A stretch of DNA of 64,000 bases from Clostridium_F caseinilyticum. Its GTDB lineage: Bacteria > Bacillota > Clostridia > Clostridiales > Clostridiaceae. Below are positions 53,228 to 61,552 of this stretch, in pieces. Positions within the stretch are counted from its first letter, which is position 1; each line of letters opens with the position of its first letter. The DNA lies in the NCBI RefSeq assembly GCF_046127645.1, contig NZ_CP175919.1. One strand, written 5' to 3'. The notes beneath the pieces were generated by a model. It saw nothing but the letters and a program-made list of their open reading frames with translations. It was not told where the DNA came from and did not search any database. The position numbers and the translations under genes are program-made.

Positions 53228-53265
53228 GAAGAGTATCTTCCGTGGTTGAAGATACTCTTTTAGTG
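53228..53265 (+). terminator. terminator-like hairpin, duplicate of the one at 58848
   Basis: AAGAGTATCTTC and GAAGATACTCTT with T-run. Its flanks also match 58845-58925, so it came with the duplicated promoter segment, but it now also serves gltS. Confidence 0.75.
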
Positions 53266-53277
53266 CTATAAAATATA

Positions 53278-53733
53278 TTGACAAAAAAAGGTGTGAATGA
53301 TACGAATAACGATACTATAGATGATGGCCTTTCTCCATTTTTCAAAGAATATGATGATTTTTTTGCATCCCATGAAACTCCATGTTCAATAGATTATCAG
53401 CTTTATATTGATACTATGAGTTGTATAGGTATTGAATATATGTATAATTATTTATATAACTTAAGTTTAGAAAATGAGTTTTGCAATAAATTTGATATTA
53501 GTGAGATTAATAAATTATTAAAAGGCTATGATAAAAAATGGGAATTGTTGCTTATAAATATATTTGAACTAGTGCTTATTAATTCACTAGGATTAGTAAT
53601 ATGTAATGAAGATTTAAGCAGACTTAATATTAATAATTTAGATAGAGAGATCATAAAAAATAAATTAGAAAAATTATCTACAGGGGAATTAGAGACAGAA
53701 TTAATAGGAGATGTAAACATATTGTTTAGTTGA
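53278..53733 (+). pseudogene. promoter-plus-internal fragment of the DUF6179-like gene
   Basis: TTGACA (53278-53283) and a decayed -10 copy the promoter at 58902-58930. They are followed directly by a copy of codons for NDTIDDGLSPFFKEYDDFF through LINSLGLVICNEDLSRLNIN, corresponding to about 59908-60320. The first about 1 kb of the operon is missing by deletion. No start codon is left. It ends near 53731, where hemerythrin-gene sequence begins. Confidence 0.85.
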
Positions 53734-53930
53734 CAAAAAAATGAATCCAGATATTCAAAAATAAAGTAGATGAAGTTTCTATAATTTTTAATTTAAGAGA
53801 TCATATTTTTAAAGAAAACTATATTTTATATCCATCATCCTTAGAAGCCATAAAGGGAAAGGATATATGGGATGATATGAAAAAAAGATGTGATGAAATA
53901 GGATATTGTAGCTTTACATTTGAAAATTAA
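53731..53930 (+). pseudogene. duplicated 3' end of the DUF438-hemerythrin gene
   Basis: Encodes KVDEVSIIFNLRDHIFKENY and ILYPSSLEAIKGKDIWDDMK to a TAA at 53928-53930, nearly identical to the end of the gene at 49535-50290. The following about 20 bases of flank match too. A 6-base deletion keeps the frame. Confidence 0.9.
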
Positions 53931-54002
53931 AAATAGCTTGATATTTATAAATAAAAAAATAAAACCGCCATTATTGACTGTCTTATTTTTTATAATTTAT
54001 AT

Positions 54003-54431
54003 TTAAGCTTTTAAATTAGTTTTATTATTTACATTAGGTTTCTTATGTACTTTAACCCTTCTTTTTGCTTTAGCTTTATTGTTTATATTTTTTTGGTTTG
54101 CATATCCTACGAATCCTAATATAATGCTTGGAATAACAAAGAATATATAAGGAATAAACATAACTCCTGCAACAGTGTATAATATAGATGCAGTTAAAGC
54201 AAATCCTGAACTACTTAATCCAAATGCTAACCATCCAAACATAACACCAATAGCTAAAATTACTATATGTGGTGTTACTAGTGCAGTAGCTAGTCCACTA
54301 CCTATTTGTTCTGCTGTATCACCGTCACCTAGTATACCATAAAAGTATGATATTATATAAATTAAGTATATAGTAGCTATAATGAGGCCTATAAAAAATG
54401 CTTTACTTCTTTTTTTAAACAATGATTCCAC
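54003..54431 (-). CDS. small multi-pass membrane protein of unknown function
   Basis: 142 aa with about four hydrophobic segments: AFFIGLIIATIYLIYIISYFYGIL, LATALVTPHIVILAIGVMFGWLAFGL, SGFALTASILYTVAGVMF and IPYIFFVIPSIILGFVGYA. A basic Lys/Asn-rich tail follows (KAKAKRRVKVHKKPNVNN). I do not recognise a named family. An internal part has been copied next to tag. A GGAAGTGG-like SD lies before the start. Confidence 0.7.
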   Translation of the reverse strand: MESLFKKRSKAFFIGLIIATIYLIYIISYFYGILGDGDTAEQIGSGLATALVTPHIVILAIGVMFGWLAFGLSSSGFALTASILYTVAGVMFIPYIFFVIPSIILGFVGYANQKNINNKAKAKRRVKVHKKPNVNNKTNLKA

Positions 54432-54862
54432 TTCCTTACTTAAATAATGATACCTTAATATATTACAATATATTTCCTAAATTTTCAACTTATTGTTACA
54501 TATAATTACCATTATTATCTGTTTTTTCAGCATTTTAGCAGTACTTAGCTTTCTATAACTAAGAAATAAATAGTTTTCCACGAAGAAAATTCAAATTTGG
54601 AGTAAACACAATGAAATAAAAACAGTTTTTAGGGAAAATAATGTTTAAATTATGAGGAAAATAAGTAATTGATATAGATTAAAGCGTAGTGATGAAGTTG
54701 GTTTACCATGTATATAAGCTGTGATATAGCAGTAGATGATGATAGAAATGATTGTGGAGTATAATTTTAAATTAATATATTGATATAAAATTATGTTTAT
54801 GCTAAAATAACTTGTAAAAATTTATAGAAAATTATAAAAATGTAGAAATAGGTTTAATAATA

Positions 54863-54998
54863 TTTTATCCAATGACTACCCGCTCTAATACTCCCATCTT
54901 CTTCAAAGTGGAAGTAAAGAGCGGCTACGTCTTTGGATAATGATTTCTAAGCTTTAGAGGGAGTAAAAACTCCCTCTAAAGCTTAGAAATCTATTTAT
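54863..54998 (-). repeat. double-hairpin repeat, copy H (inverted), upstream of the cobalamin riboswitch
   Basis: TTTATCCAATGACTACCCGC, AGTGGAAGTAAAGAGCGGCT, then a perfect 23-bp-arm hairpin at 54942-54991 with an AAAA loop. It ends about 5 bp before the riboswitch aptamer. This is the best-preserved stem of the family. Confidence 0.9.
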
Positions 54999-55235
54999 TA
55001 ATTAAAAGGGAAGTTGGGTGTAAGTCCCACGCGGTACCGCCGCTGTAAAAGAGGAGTTTTCTTTAATTAAGTCACTGTTGTAAAAATGGGAAGGCAGAAG
55101 AAAATTATGATACTTGAGCCAGAAGACCTGCCTATTTCTTTACCACAATTCTACGAGTATAGGAGGGGTTGGTTATGGATTATTTGTATAATTTGTGACT
55201 CTTTAGCTATTTGTAGTTAGGGAGTTTTTTATTTG
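54996..55235 (+). promoter_or_regulatory. cobalamin riboswitch with terminator
   Basis: The aptamer includes GGGTGTAAGTCCCACGCGGT, ACCGCCGCTGTAA and the B12 box GAGCCAGAAGACCTGCC at 55116-55132. A terminator follows (GACTCTTTAGCTA pairing with TAGTTAGGGAGT, then TTTTTT; 55197-55230). Known action: adenosylcobalamin binding favours termination, switching off the uptake genes downstream. Confidence 0.93.
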
Positions 55236-55248
55236 TGTTTTCATATAA

Positions 55249-55481
55249 TTTATTCGATGACTATAACAGCTCTAATATTACCATCTCTGTGAAAGGGATT
55301 TGTACCAAATGGAAGATTTGGACTCTCATCTTTTTCAAAGTGGAAGTAAAGAGCGACTAGTATTTGGATAACCATTTTCTCATAAAGGATAACGATTTCT
55401 AAAGAGTAGAACTCCTAAGAATTCTTTTAATAAGCTTCAGTGGGAGTAAAAACTACCTCCGAAGTCGAGAACTATGTTTAT
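55249..55481 (-). repeat. double-hairpin repeat, copy I (inverted, long-loop subtype)
   Basis: TTTATTCGATGACTATAACA, GTGGAAGTAAAGAGCGAC, GTGGGAGTAAAAACTACCTC, ending CTATGTTTAT. It contains an insert (CTGTGAAAGGGATTTGTACC, ATGGAAGATTTGGACTCTCA) homologous to that of copy G. A second partial duplication lies in its 3' half. It sits between the riboswitch terminator and the btuF RBS. Confidence 0.8.
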
Positions 55482-55521
55482 AGTAAATATTAAAAAAATT
55501 TTAGAAAAGAGGAAGTAAGTT

Positions 55522-56580
55522 ATGAAGGGAAAAGGAATAAGAAAATTATACAAAAAATTAATATTAGGAGCAATTACTGCATCTATGGTGATTTCTTTAA
55601 GTGCATGCTCTCAAAATAATACAGCAAAAGACAACCAGAACAAAGATAAGGTTGAAACTTCATCACAAAAAGGGGACAACCAATCTTATTATCCAGTTAC
55701 AGTAACTAATTATAATTATGCTGGAGAAAAAATTAAGGTAACTTTTGATAAAGTACCAGAAAAAGTAATAAGTACAAATCAAACCACTACAGAATTAATG
55801 TTAGATTTAGGTTTAGAAAAGCATTTAGTAGGAACTTGTTATCTTGATAACCCTATATTAGATAGATTGAAAGATAAATATAAAAAAGTTCCTGTACTAT
55901 CAGAGAAATATCCAACTAAGGAACAGGTATTATCAAAACAACCAGATTTAATTTTGGGATGGAAAAGTGTATTTGCAGATAAGACTTTAGGAGATATAAA
56001 AGAATGGAACGAAAGAAAAGTTAATACTTTTGTTCAACGTAATACAGTACAAACAGTAGGAAATTTTACAGTAGAAAATACTTTTAAAGATATTGATGAT
56101 TTAGGTACTATTTTTAATGCAAAAGATAAAACTGATAAGTATGCTAAGGATTTAAAAGATAGATTAAGTAAAATAGAAGAAAAGACTTCTAAACTTAATA
56201 AAAAGAAAAAAGTATTAATTCTTGAAAGTGAAAATAAAGATTCATTTAGAGTATATGGAAAAAATGATTTAGTTGGAGATATGGTATTAAAAGCAGGTGG
56301 AGAAAATTTGGCAGAAAAGTCAGGTTCTATGAGCTTAGAAAATATAGTATCTGCTAATCCTGATGCTATTATACTTGTACATTTTGGAGACGGTAAGAAA
56401 GCAAATGATAAAGATGTTGCTAAAATACTTACTGAAAACAAGGCTTTGGCTAATGTAAATGCTGTTAAAAACAAACAAATAGTTATCACTGGTTTAGCAG
56501 AAACATGGGCTGGAGGAGTAAGAACAGTTGATGCAGTAGAGCATTATTCAAAAGAATTATATCCTGAATTATTTAAATAA
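55522..56580 (+). CDS. btuF: cobalamin (corrinoid) ABC transporter binding lipoprotein
   Basis: 352 aa with a lipoprotein signal (lipobox LSAC, Cys about 28). The type III binding-protein fold with one domain on each side of a long helix starts VTFDKVPEKVISTNQTTTELMLDLGL and includes QPDLILGWKSVF, VNTFVQRNTVQTV and ANPDAIILVHFGDG. Position directly under a cobalamin riboswitch, with BtuCD downstream, assigns it to B12 uptake; from sequence alone a siderophore-binding protein would be possible. GAGGAAG before the ATG. Confidence 0.85.
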   Translation: MKGKGIRKLYKKLILGAITASMVISLSACSQNNTAKDNQNKDKVETSSQKGDNQSYYPVTVTNYNYAGEKIKVTFDKVPEKVISTNQTTTELMLDLGLEKHLVGTCYLDNPILDRLKDKYKKVPVLSEKYPTKEQVLSKQPDLILGWKSVFADKTLGDIKEWNERKVNTFVQRNTVQTVGNFTVENTFKDIDDLGTIFNAKDKTDKYAKDLKDRLSKIEEKTSKLNKKKKVLILESENKDSFRVYGKNDLVGDMVLKAGGENLAEKSGSMSLENIVSANPDAIILVHFGDGKKANDKDVAKILTENKALANVNAVKNKQIVITGLAETWAGGVRTVDAVEHYSKELYPELFK

Positions 56581-56583
56581 GAT

Positions 56584-57675
56584 ATGGATAGTTCTTTAAA
56601 AAAAATTAAACATAATAGTGAATTAAAACCAGTGAGAATAAGCAATGTAATGATTGTAATAGGACTTTCTATACTTTTAGCAGTATCAATAGTTCTTGCA
56701 GTGGCCATTGGATCAGTAAAAATACCAGCAATTGATGTATATAAGGTTATTCTAAATAAAGTATTTAATGTAGGAGGGGATAGCTTTAATGGTACATTTG
56801 TTGATATTGTATGGCAGATAAGATTACCTAGAGTTTTACTTGGAGTAGTTGCAGGGATAGGACTAGCTCTAGGAGGAGTTGTAATGCAAGCTACAGTTCA
56901 AAATCCTTTGGCGGATCCTTATATATTTGGTATTTCCTCTGGTGCTACATTTGGAGTAACATTTTTTATATTGTTAGGACAAAATATTTTGATAGGACCA
57001 TTTAAAAATTTAGGATTAGCATTTTGGGGATTTATAGGAGCATTAATTGCCTCTATTATGGTATTTAGATTATCTAGTGTAGGGGGAAGAATGACACCTA
57101 TAAAGTTAGTATTATCTGGTATGGTTGTTCATCTTATATGTTCAGCTTTTTCTAGTTTGATGATATATCTTACTAATGATAATAATGCAGTACGTTCTAT
57201 TGCAGAATGGACTATGGGGAGCTTAACAGGAGCCAAGTGGAATAATTTATTACTTCCAACTATAATAGTAATATTTTTAGCTATCTTTTTTATATGTCAG
57301 AGCCGTATTATGAATATTATGCTTTTAGGAGATGAAGCTGCTACAACTTTAGGAATAGACTTAAACAAATATAGAAAATTATATATGATTATAGTAGCAG
57401 TTTTAACTGGAACATTGGTATCTAGTTGTGGAATTATAGGTTTCATAGGACTAGTAATTCCTCATATAACTAGAAGCTTAATTGGTTCTAATCATAAAGA
57501 GAACTTGCCTGTAGCTATGCTTATAGGAGGCATTTTTCTTGTATGGGCAGATGTAATATCACGTATTATATTAAAAAATATGGAAATGCCAATAGGCATT
57601 ATAACTTCAGCAATAGGAGCTCCATTTTTTATGTACATTATAATAAAGCGTGCATATAGTTTCGGAGAGGAGTAA
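56584..57675 (+). CDS. btuC: cobalamin ABC transporter permease (FecCD/BtuC family)
   Basis: 363-aa polytopic FecCD-family permease with about ten TM helices. Key motifs: IRLPRVLLGVVAGIGLALGGVVMQATVQNPLADPYIFGISSGA, GIDLNKYRKL-MIIVAVLTGTLVSSCGIIGFIGLVIPHITR and EMPIGIITSAIGAPFF. Starts 3 bases after the btuF stop with no clear SD, so it is probably translated by coupling. It forms the channel for corrinoid import. Confidence 0.92.
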   Translation: MDSSLKKIKHNSELKPVRISNVMIVIGLSILLAVSIVLAVAIGSVKIPAIDVYKVILNKVFNVGGDSFNGTFVDIVWQIRLPRVLLGVVAGIGLALGGVVMQATVQNPLADPYIFGISSGATFGVTFFILLGQNILIGPFKNLGLAFWGFIGALIASIMVFRLSSVGGRMTPIKLVLSGMVVHLICSAFSSLMIYLTNDNNAVRSIAEWTMGSLTGAKWNNLLLPTIIVIFLAIFFICQSRIMNIMLLGDEAATTLGIDLNKYRKLYMIIVAVLTGTLVSSCGIIGFIGLVIPHITRSLIGSNHKENLPVAMLIGGIFLVWADVISRIILKNMEMPIGIITSAIGAPFFMYIIIKRAYSFGEE

Positions 57676-57681
57676 TAAAAT

Positions 57682-58440
57682 ATGAAGTTAGATATTAAAA
57701 ATATAAATGTAGAATTTAAAAATAAATCTGTAGTACAAGATGCATGCATAAGCGTTAAAAAAGGAGAATTTGTAGGGATTATTGGACCAAATGGTAGTGG
57801 TAAATCTACTTTATTAAAAACTGTATATCGTATTTATAAACCTAAATTAGGAACTATATATTTCGATGGAAAAAATATTTTTACTATACCCATAAAAGAT
57901 ATGGCTACAAAGCTTGGTGTAGTGAGTCAATTTAATCATGTTGCCTTTGATATTAAAGTAGAAGATATGGTGCTTATGGGGAGAAGTCCTCATAAAAAGA
58001 TGTTGGAAAAGGATAATGAATATGATTATAAAATTGTTAGAGAAATGTTAGAAAAAGTAGATATGATTCAATATGCTAAGAGAAGTTTTTCAACTTTATC
58101 AGGAGGAGAAAAACAAAGAGTATTGTTAGCTCGTGCCTTAGCGCAACAAGTAGAATTACTTATATTAGATGAACCTACAAATCATTTGGATATAAAATAT
58201 CAAATTCAAATATTAAACCTAGTTAAATCTTTAGGTATTACTGTTTTAGTAGCTATTCATGATCTGAATTTAGCAGCAGCTTATTGCGATAGGATATATG
58301 TCATGCATAAAGGAAGAATTGCTGCTAGTGGAAAACCTAAAGAAGTTTTAACAACTAGGCTTATTAAAGAAATTTATGAAGTGGATAGCACAGTTTATGC
58401 ACAAGAAGATCCTATTTATATTAGATTTAAAACTATTTAG
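57682..58440 (+). CDS. btuD: cobalamin ABC transporter ATPase
   Basis: 252 aa. Walker A GPNGSGKSTL, signature LSGGEKQRVLLARAL, Walker B LLILDEPTNHLD, H-loop VAIHDLNLAAAYCDR; the FepC/BtuD subfamily pattern. The C-terminus ends EDPIYIRFKTI. It starts 6 bases after the permease stop with GGAGAGGAG before the ATG. Powers the BtuFCD importer. Confidence 0.95.
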   Translation: MKLDIKNINVEFKNKSVVQDACISVKKGEFVGIIGPNGSGKSTLLKTVYRIYKPKLGTIYFDGKNIFTIPIKDMATKLGVVSQFNHVAFDIKVEDMVLMGRSPHKKMLEKDNEYDYKIVREMLEKVDMIQYAKRSFSTLSGGEKQRVLLARALAQQVELLILDEPTNHLDIKYQIQILNLVKSLGITVLVAIHDLNLAAAYCDRIYVMHKGRIAASGKPKEVLTTRLIKEIYEVDSTVYAQEDPIYIRFKTI

Positions 58441-58458
58441 AAGGAAAGGTGACTACTT

Positions 58459-58782
58459 ATGGCTATAGCAATAATGGCATGTAGAAAATTAGTTGGAAAA
58501 TGTTCAGGCACAGGATGTTTTAAAGCATATAATGATTCAACAGCAGCTTTTAAAATATATGAAAATAATAAGCCTGTACTTAGTAGCTTCTTTTACTGTA
58601 TTGGTTGCGAACAAACTAAAACTACAGATGAGGATTGGGAGCATAAGATAAGTCAGTTGAAGAAAAATAATGTATATACTATACACTTATCATTTTGTAT
58701 AGATGTAGAATGTGATAAATATAAAGAACATGAAATAATGTTAAAAAATAGAGGGTTTAAGATAGTAAATGGAAGCCATTAG
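58459..58782 (+). CDS. CGGC-domain (PF08821-like) Cys-rich protein in the B12 operon
   Basis: 107 aa, cytoplasmic. Cysteine pattern: MACRKLVGKCSGTGCFKAYN, FFYCIGCEQTKT and LSFCIDVECDKYKEHE, fitting the CGGC domain (proposed metal binding, possibly Zn or Fe-S). It is the last gene of the riboswitch-controlled operon, 18 bp after btuD with AGGAAAGGTG. The family is often found beside corrinoid and metal genes; a role in processing or sensing the imported corrinoid is inference. Confidence 0.8.
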   Translation: MAIAIMACRKLVGKCSGTGCFKAYNDSTAAFKIYENNKPVLSSFFYCIGCEQTKTTDEDWEHKISQLKKNNVYTIHLSFCIDVECDKYKEHEIMLKNRGFKIVNGSH

Positions 58783-58847
58783 TAAGCTTTCATATTAAAA
58801 AAGTGTAACTATAAATTGTTTTATTACAAGGAAAATTTATTGAAATA

Positions 58848-58886
58848 AAGAAGAGTATCTTCAAAAATAGAAGGTACTCTTTTTAT
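58848..58886 (+). terminator. terminator of the btuFCD operon
   Basis: AAGAGTATCTTC and GAAGGTACTCTTTTT pair, with T-run. Confidence 0.85.
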
Positions 58887-58901
58887 ACGTCATAAAACAC
58901 A

Positions 58902-58930
58902 TTGACAAAAATAGGCATCAATGGTACAAT
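58902..58930 (+). promoter_or_regulatory. sigma-A type promoter of the DUF6323/DUF6179 operon
   Basis: TTGACA at 58902-58907, a 17-bp spacer and TACAAT at 58925-58930: close to consensus. The 5' part of this promoter is duplicated at 53278. Confidence 0.75.
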
Positions 58931-59009
58931 TGATTATTATTAAATATACTAATTTCATAATAACATATTTAATGACTAAAGTCAATACTTTTTAGGAGGA
59001 AATTTTAAA

Positions 59010-59477
59010 ATGAAAAATTCTATTGATTTATTTCAAAGCAATTTACTAGAAAGACAAGTTTTTAATGACATAATTCAGTGCAACGAGATTACAAGAGAAT
59101 ATGGATTGAAGCTTTCAGAAAAAGATGTAAAAGAAATTATTGATACTAGAAATATAGCGCTTGAAAAAAGCGGAAGAATAGAATTTAATGGTCAAATTAT
59201 AAACAAAATTATTACGTCATTTCGTGATTCACCATATATATCCCAATATAATTACAGTGAAACGATAAATGAACTTGTAGAAATCTTTTATAACTATAAG
59301 AATGAAACTTTAGATTATATAAGTGATGATGAATTAATAGAAATTATGAAAGAAAATTTTGATAACTATTGTCAAGGCTCATTAGAAATTTTAGAAGGAA
59401 AAGCATTATATAGAATTGCTAACAATATAAAAAGTGGTTTTAAGAACTATACAAATCTTGATAATGAAAAGGATTGA
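59010..59477 (+). CDS. DUF6323-like protein
   Basis: 155 aa, soluble, acidic and largely helical. Recognisable segments: LSEKDVKEIIDTRNIALEKSGRIEF, IITSFRDSPYISQYNY, ELVEIFYNYKNETLDYISDDELIEIMKENFD and CQGSLEILEGKAL. This matches my memory of DUF6323, a clostridial family of unknown function. AGGAGG before the ATG and a strong promoter at 58902. The next gene starts 6 bp later, so the two are one operon. Confidence 0.75.
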   Translation: MKNSIDLFQSNLLERQVFNDIIQCNEITREYGLKLSEKDVKEIIDTRNIALEKSGRIEFNGQIINKIITSFRDSPYISQYNYSETINELVEIFYNYKNETLDYISDDELIEIMKENFDNYCQGSLEILEGKALYRIANNIKSGFKNYTNLDNEKD

Positions 59478-59483
59478 TGAGTT

Positions 59484-60833
59484 ATGGGAAACACTATTCA
59501 AAAGTACAACTATTCTATAGAGAATAAATTTAGTGAGGAAAGTTTTTTAAAAGATATTTTAATAAATTGCTATGAGAACAAGTTACTAAATAATAATACT
59601 TTAGCTAGAATATATTATGAAAGAATGGAACTTTTAAGAATAAAATTAAAATATTATACAAAAGATGAGAGTAGTTCAGTTATGACAGAGGTGGCTGAAA
59701 GTATTTTACAATGTATTGATTATACAATAGGAATTTATTTGAAAAACTTTGATAATATAGAGGTAATAACAGAAGAATTAAAACATACTAGCCTATCTGA
59801 TATGTTAAAGATGGGACAGGATTTAATTAAGAATAAAAAATTAGAATGTGAGAAATTATTTAAGAAGGTTAGATCAAATAAACTTAAGGTTGATAACTAT
59901 TCTTATAATGATACTGTAGATGATGGCTTTTCTCTATTTTTTAAAGAATATGATGATTTTTTTGCACCTCATGAAACTCCAGGATGTTCAATAGATTATC
60001 AGCTTTACATTGATACTATGAACTTTATAGGCATTGAGTATGTGTATAATTATTTATATGACTTAAGTTTAGAAAATGAGTTTTGTAATAAATTTGATAT
60101 TGATGAAGTTAATAAATTATTAAAGGGTTATGATAAAGATTGTGAATTGTTGCTTATAAATATATTTGAACTGGTACTTATTAATTCACTAGGGTTAATC
60201 ATATGTAATAAAGATTTAAGCAGCCTTAATATTAATAATTTAGATAGAGAGATTATTAATATTAAGTTAGAAGAACTATCTATAGAAGAATTAAAAGAAG
60301 AATTAATAAAGGATGCAAAAATATGCTTAGAAGCTTTAGAGCTTAAAAATACAAAATTGATGACTTATATAAAGAAGGGCATTTCAAATATAGCTCTACT
60401 GATAAATAAAAGGATAAAATTAAATAAATTAGGAAAAGTATTTATATCCTTTAATGAAGAGGAGTCCGATGAAATAATAGAATATAATGATGGTAAAAAA
60501 ATGTCCAATTTTAAATTTAAAAAGCTAACGGAAGAAATTCGAGAGTGCTCTTTAGTGGGAGATAAAATTTCATTGATTAAAAATAATATTAAGAGCCTAG
60601 AAGATTTAGTAGACATGTTAAACGCTGATTGCTTATTTGTAGATGAATATATTACGTTTTTCAAAAGCTTATCCAAAATGGAAATAGTTCTTTTATATAA
60701 ATATATATCAGATTTAAGTTTTGAAGATGAATATGAGAAGGATCTATATGTTGAGTTTAATAAATATATTTTGAGCTTAAAGAAAGAAGAACAGAGAGTA
60801 ATAAGTGAGTTAAAAAAAAGAATAAATTTATAA
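59484..60833 (+). CDS. DUF6179-like protein
   Basis: 449 aa, soluble and helix-rich. The N-terminal part (1-150) includes ENKLLNNNTLARIYYERMELL and AESILQCIDYTIGIYLKN. The central block is YNDTVDDGFSLFFKEYDDFF, SIDYQLYIDTMNFIGIEYVY and ELVLINSLGLIICNKDL. I recall this pattern from DUF6179 proteins encoded next to DUF6323. No catalytic motif is visible. A promoter-linked, internally deleted copy lies at 53278-53733. The function is unknown; a complex with the upstream protein is likely. Confidence 0.75.
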   Translation: MGNTIQKYNYSIENKFSEESFLKDILINCYENKLLNNNTLARIYYERMELLRIKLKYYTKDESSSVMTEVAESILQCIDYTIGIYLKNFDNIEVITEELKHTSLSDMLKMGQDLIKNKKLECEKLFKKVRSNKLKVDNYSYNDTVDDGFSLFFKEYDDFFAPHETPGCSIDYQLYIDTMNFIGIEYVYNYLYDLSLENEFCNKFDIDEVNKLLKGYDKDCELLLINIFELVLINSLGLIICNKDLSSLNINNLDREIINIKLEELSIEELKEELIKDAKICLEALELKNTKLMTYIKKGISNIALLINKRIKLNKLGKVFISFNEEESDEIIEYNDGKKMSNFKFKKLTEEIRECSLVGDKISLIKNNIKSLEDLVDMLNADCLFVDEYITFFKSLSKMEIVLLYKYISDLSFEDEYEKDLYVEFNKYILSLKKEEQRVISELKKRINL

Positions 60834-60999
60834 TATGGTAGAAAATTAATGAGGATAAAGCACATGGAGAAAGCAAAGTGGTAAAATAGGAATTTGAAGA
60901 GAATAATTTAATAAGAGTGGAAATAGAATAAATAAGTCTCTAAAAATCACATAGTTGAAATTATTTGCCCAATCTATATGTTGTCCAAAGTTTAAACTG

Positions 61000-61046
61000 A
61001 AAATAAAGTTAAACTCAATAAAACATGAGCTTAACTTTATTTTTTA
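61000..61046. terminator. bidirectional terminator
   Basis: AAAATAAAGTTAA and TTAACTTTATTTT form a 13-bp stem with A-rich and T-rich sides. It serves the DUF6179 operon and the convergent small-peptide gene. Confidence 0.85.
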
Positions 61047-61069
61047 CATTAGATAAATAAGCCTTAATT

Positions 61070-61273
61070 CTACTTACAAGTATTCCATGTGGAGCTCCAA
61101 TGACAGTTTCTGCAAACATAGTATATAGTACAGTTATCTATTTTCCAGCTATCTATGTTGGGATCAGGACAGCTACATATAGGACGAGCACTAACAGGAT
61201 TGGAAAATCCCATACCTAAAAGTAAACCTAGGGTTAGAACACCGATAGAAACTTTTTTAATTATTTTGTTCAA
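61070..61273 (-). CDS. small secreted cysteine-rich peptide
   Basis: 67 aa. A clear Sec signal peptide (KKVSIGVLTLGLLLGMGFSN, cleavage near VSA-RP) leaves a mature chain of about 38 residues with six cysteines (RPICSCPDPN, DNCTIYYVCRNCHWSS, NTCK). That is enough for three disulfides or a metal site. TTG start behind GGAGGTGC. No homologue is recognised. Exported toxin-like peptide, antimicrobial or structural protein are all possible. No maturation or transport genes are adjacent. Confidence 0.75.
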   Translation of the reverse strand: MNKIIKKVSIGVLTLGLLLGMGFSNPVSARPICSCPDPNIDSWKIDNCTIYYVCRNCHWSSTWNTCK

Positions 61274-61336
61274 TTAAAGCACCTCCATATAAAGTAAAAA
61301 TATTATTTAGTGGGTAATATTTTTTGCTATCTTTTA

Positions 61337-61552
61337 CTAATTATATTCAAGAAATTCATATAAATTACTTACATTTTGATTTAATAGAGTATGGTTTTGT
61401 TGTGAACAACTTAAAAGTTTATAGATACAACTTTTGCCTTTTACAGTTATAATATTTTCTACCATTTTAGAAATGGTTTTACTACCTTGCAAATCTACTA
61501 ATCCATCAATTATAATGGGTAAATAGTAAAAGTTGTTGTTAAAATATTCCAT
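61337..61552 (-). CDS. hypothetical short ORF
   Basis: 71 codons (MEYFNNNFYYLPIIIDGLVD...NLYEFLEYN). There is no SD before the ATG and no recognised domain. The composition looks coding-like, so it may be a fragment of a larger lost gene. The 367-bp region 61553-61919 beside it shows no gene or clear signal except the RBS of the next gene. Confidence 0.3.
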   Translation of the reverse strand: MEYFNNNFYYLPIIIDGLVDLQGSKTISKMVENIITVKGKSCIYKLLSCSQQNHTLLNQNVSNLYEFLEYN

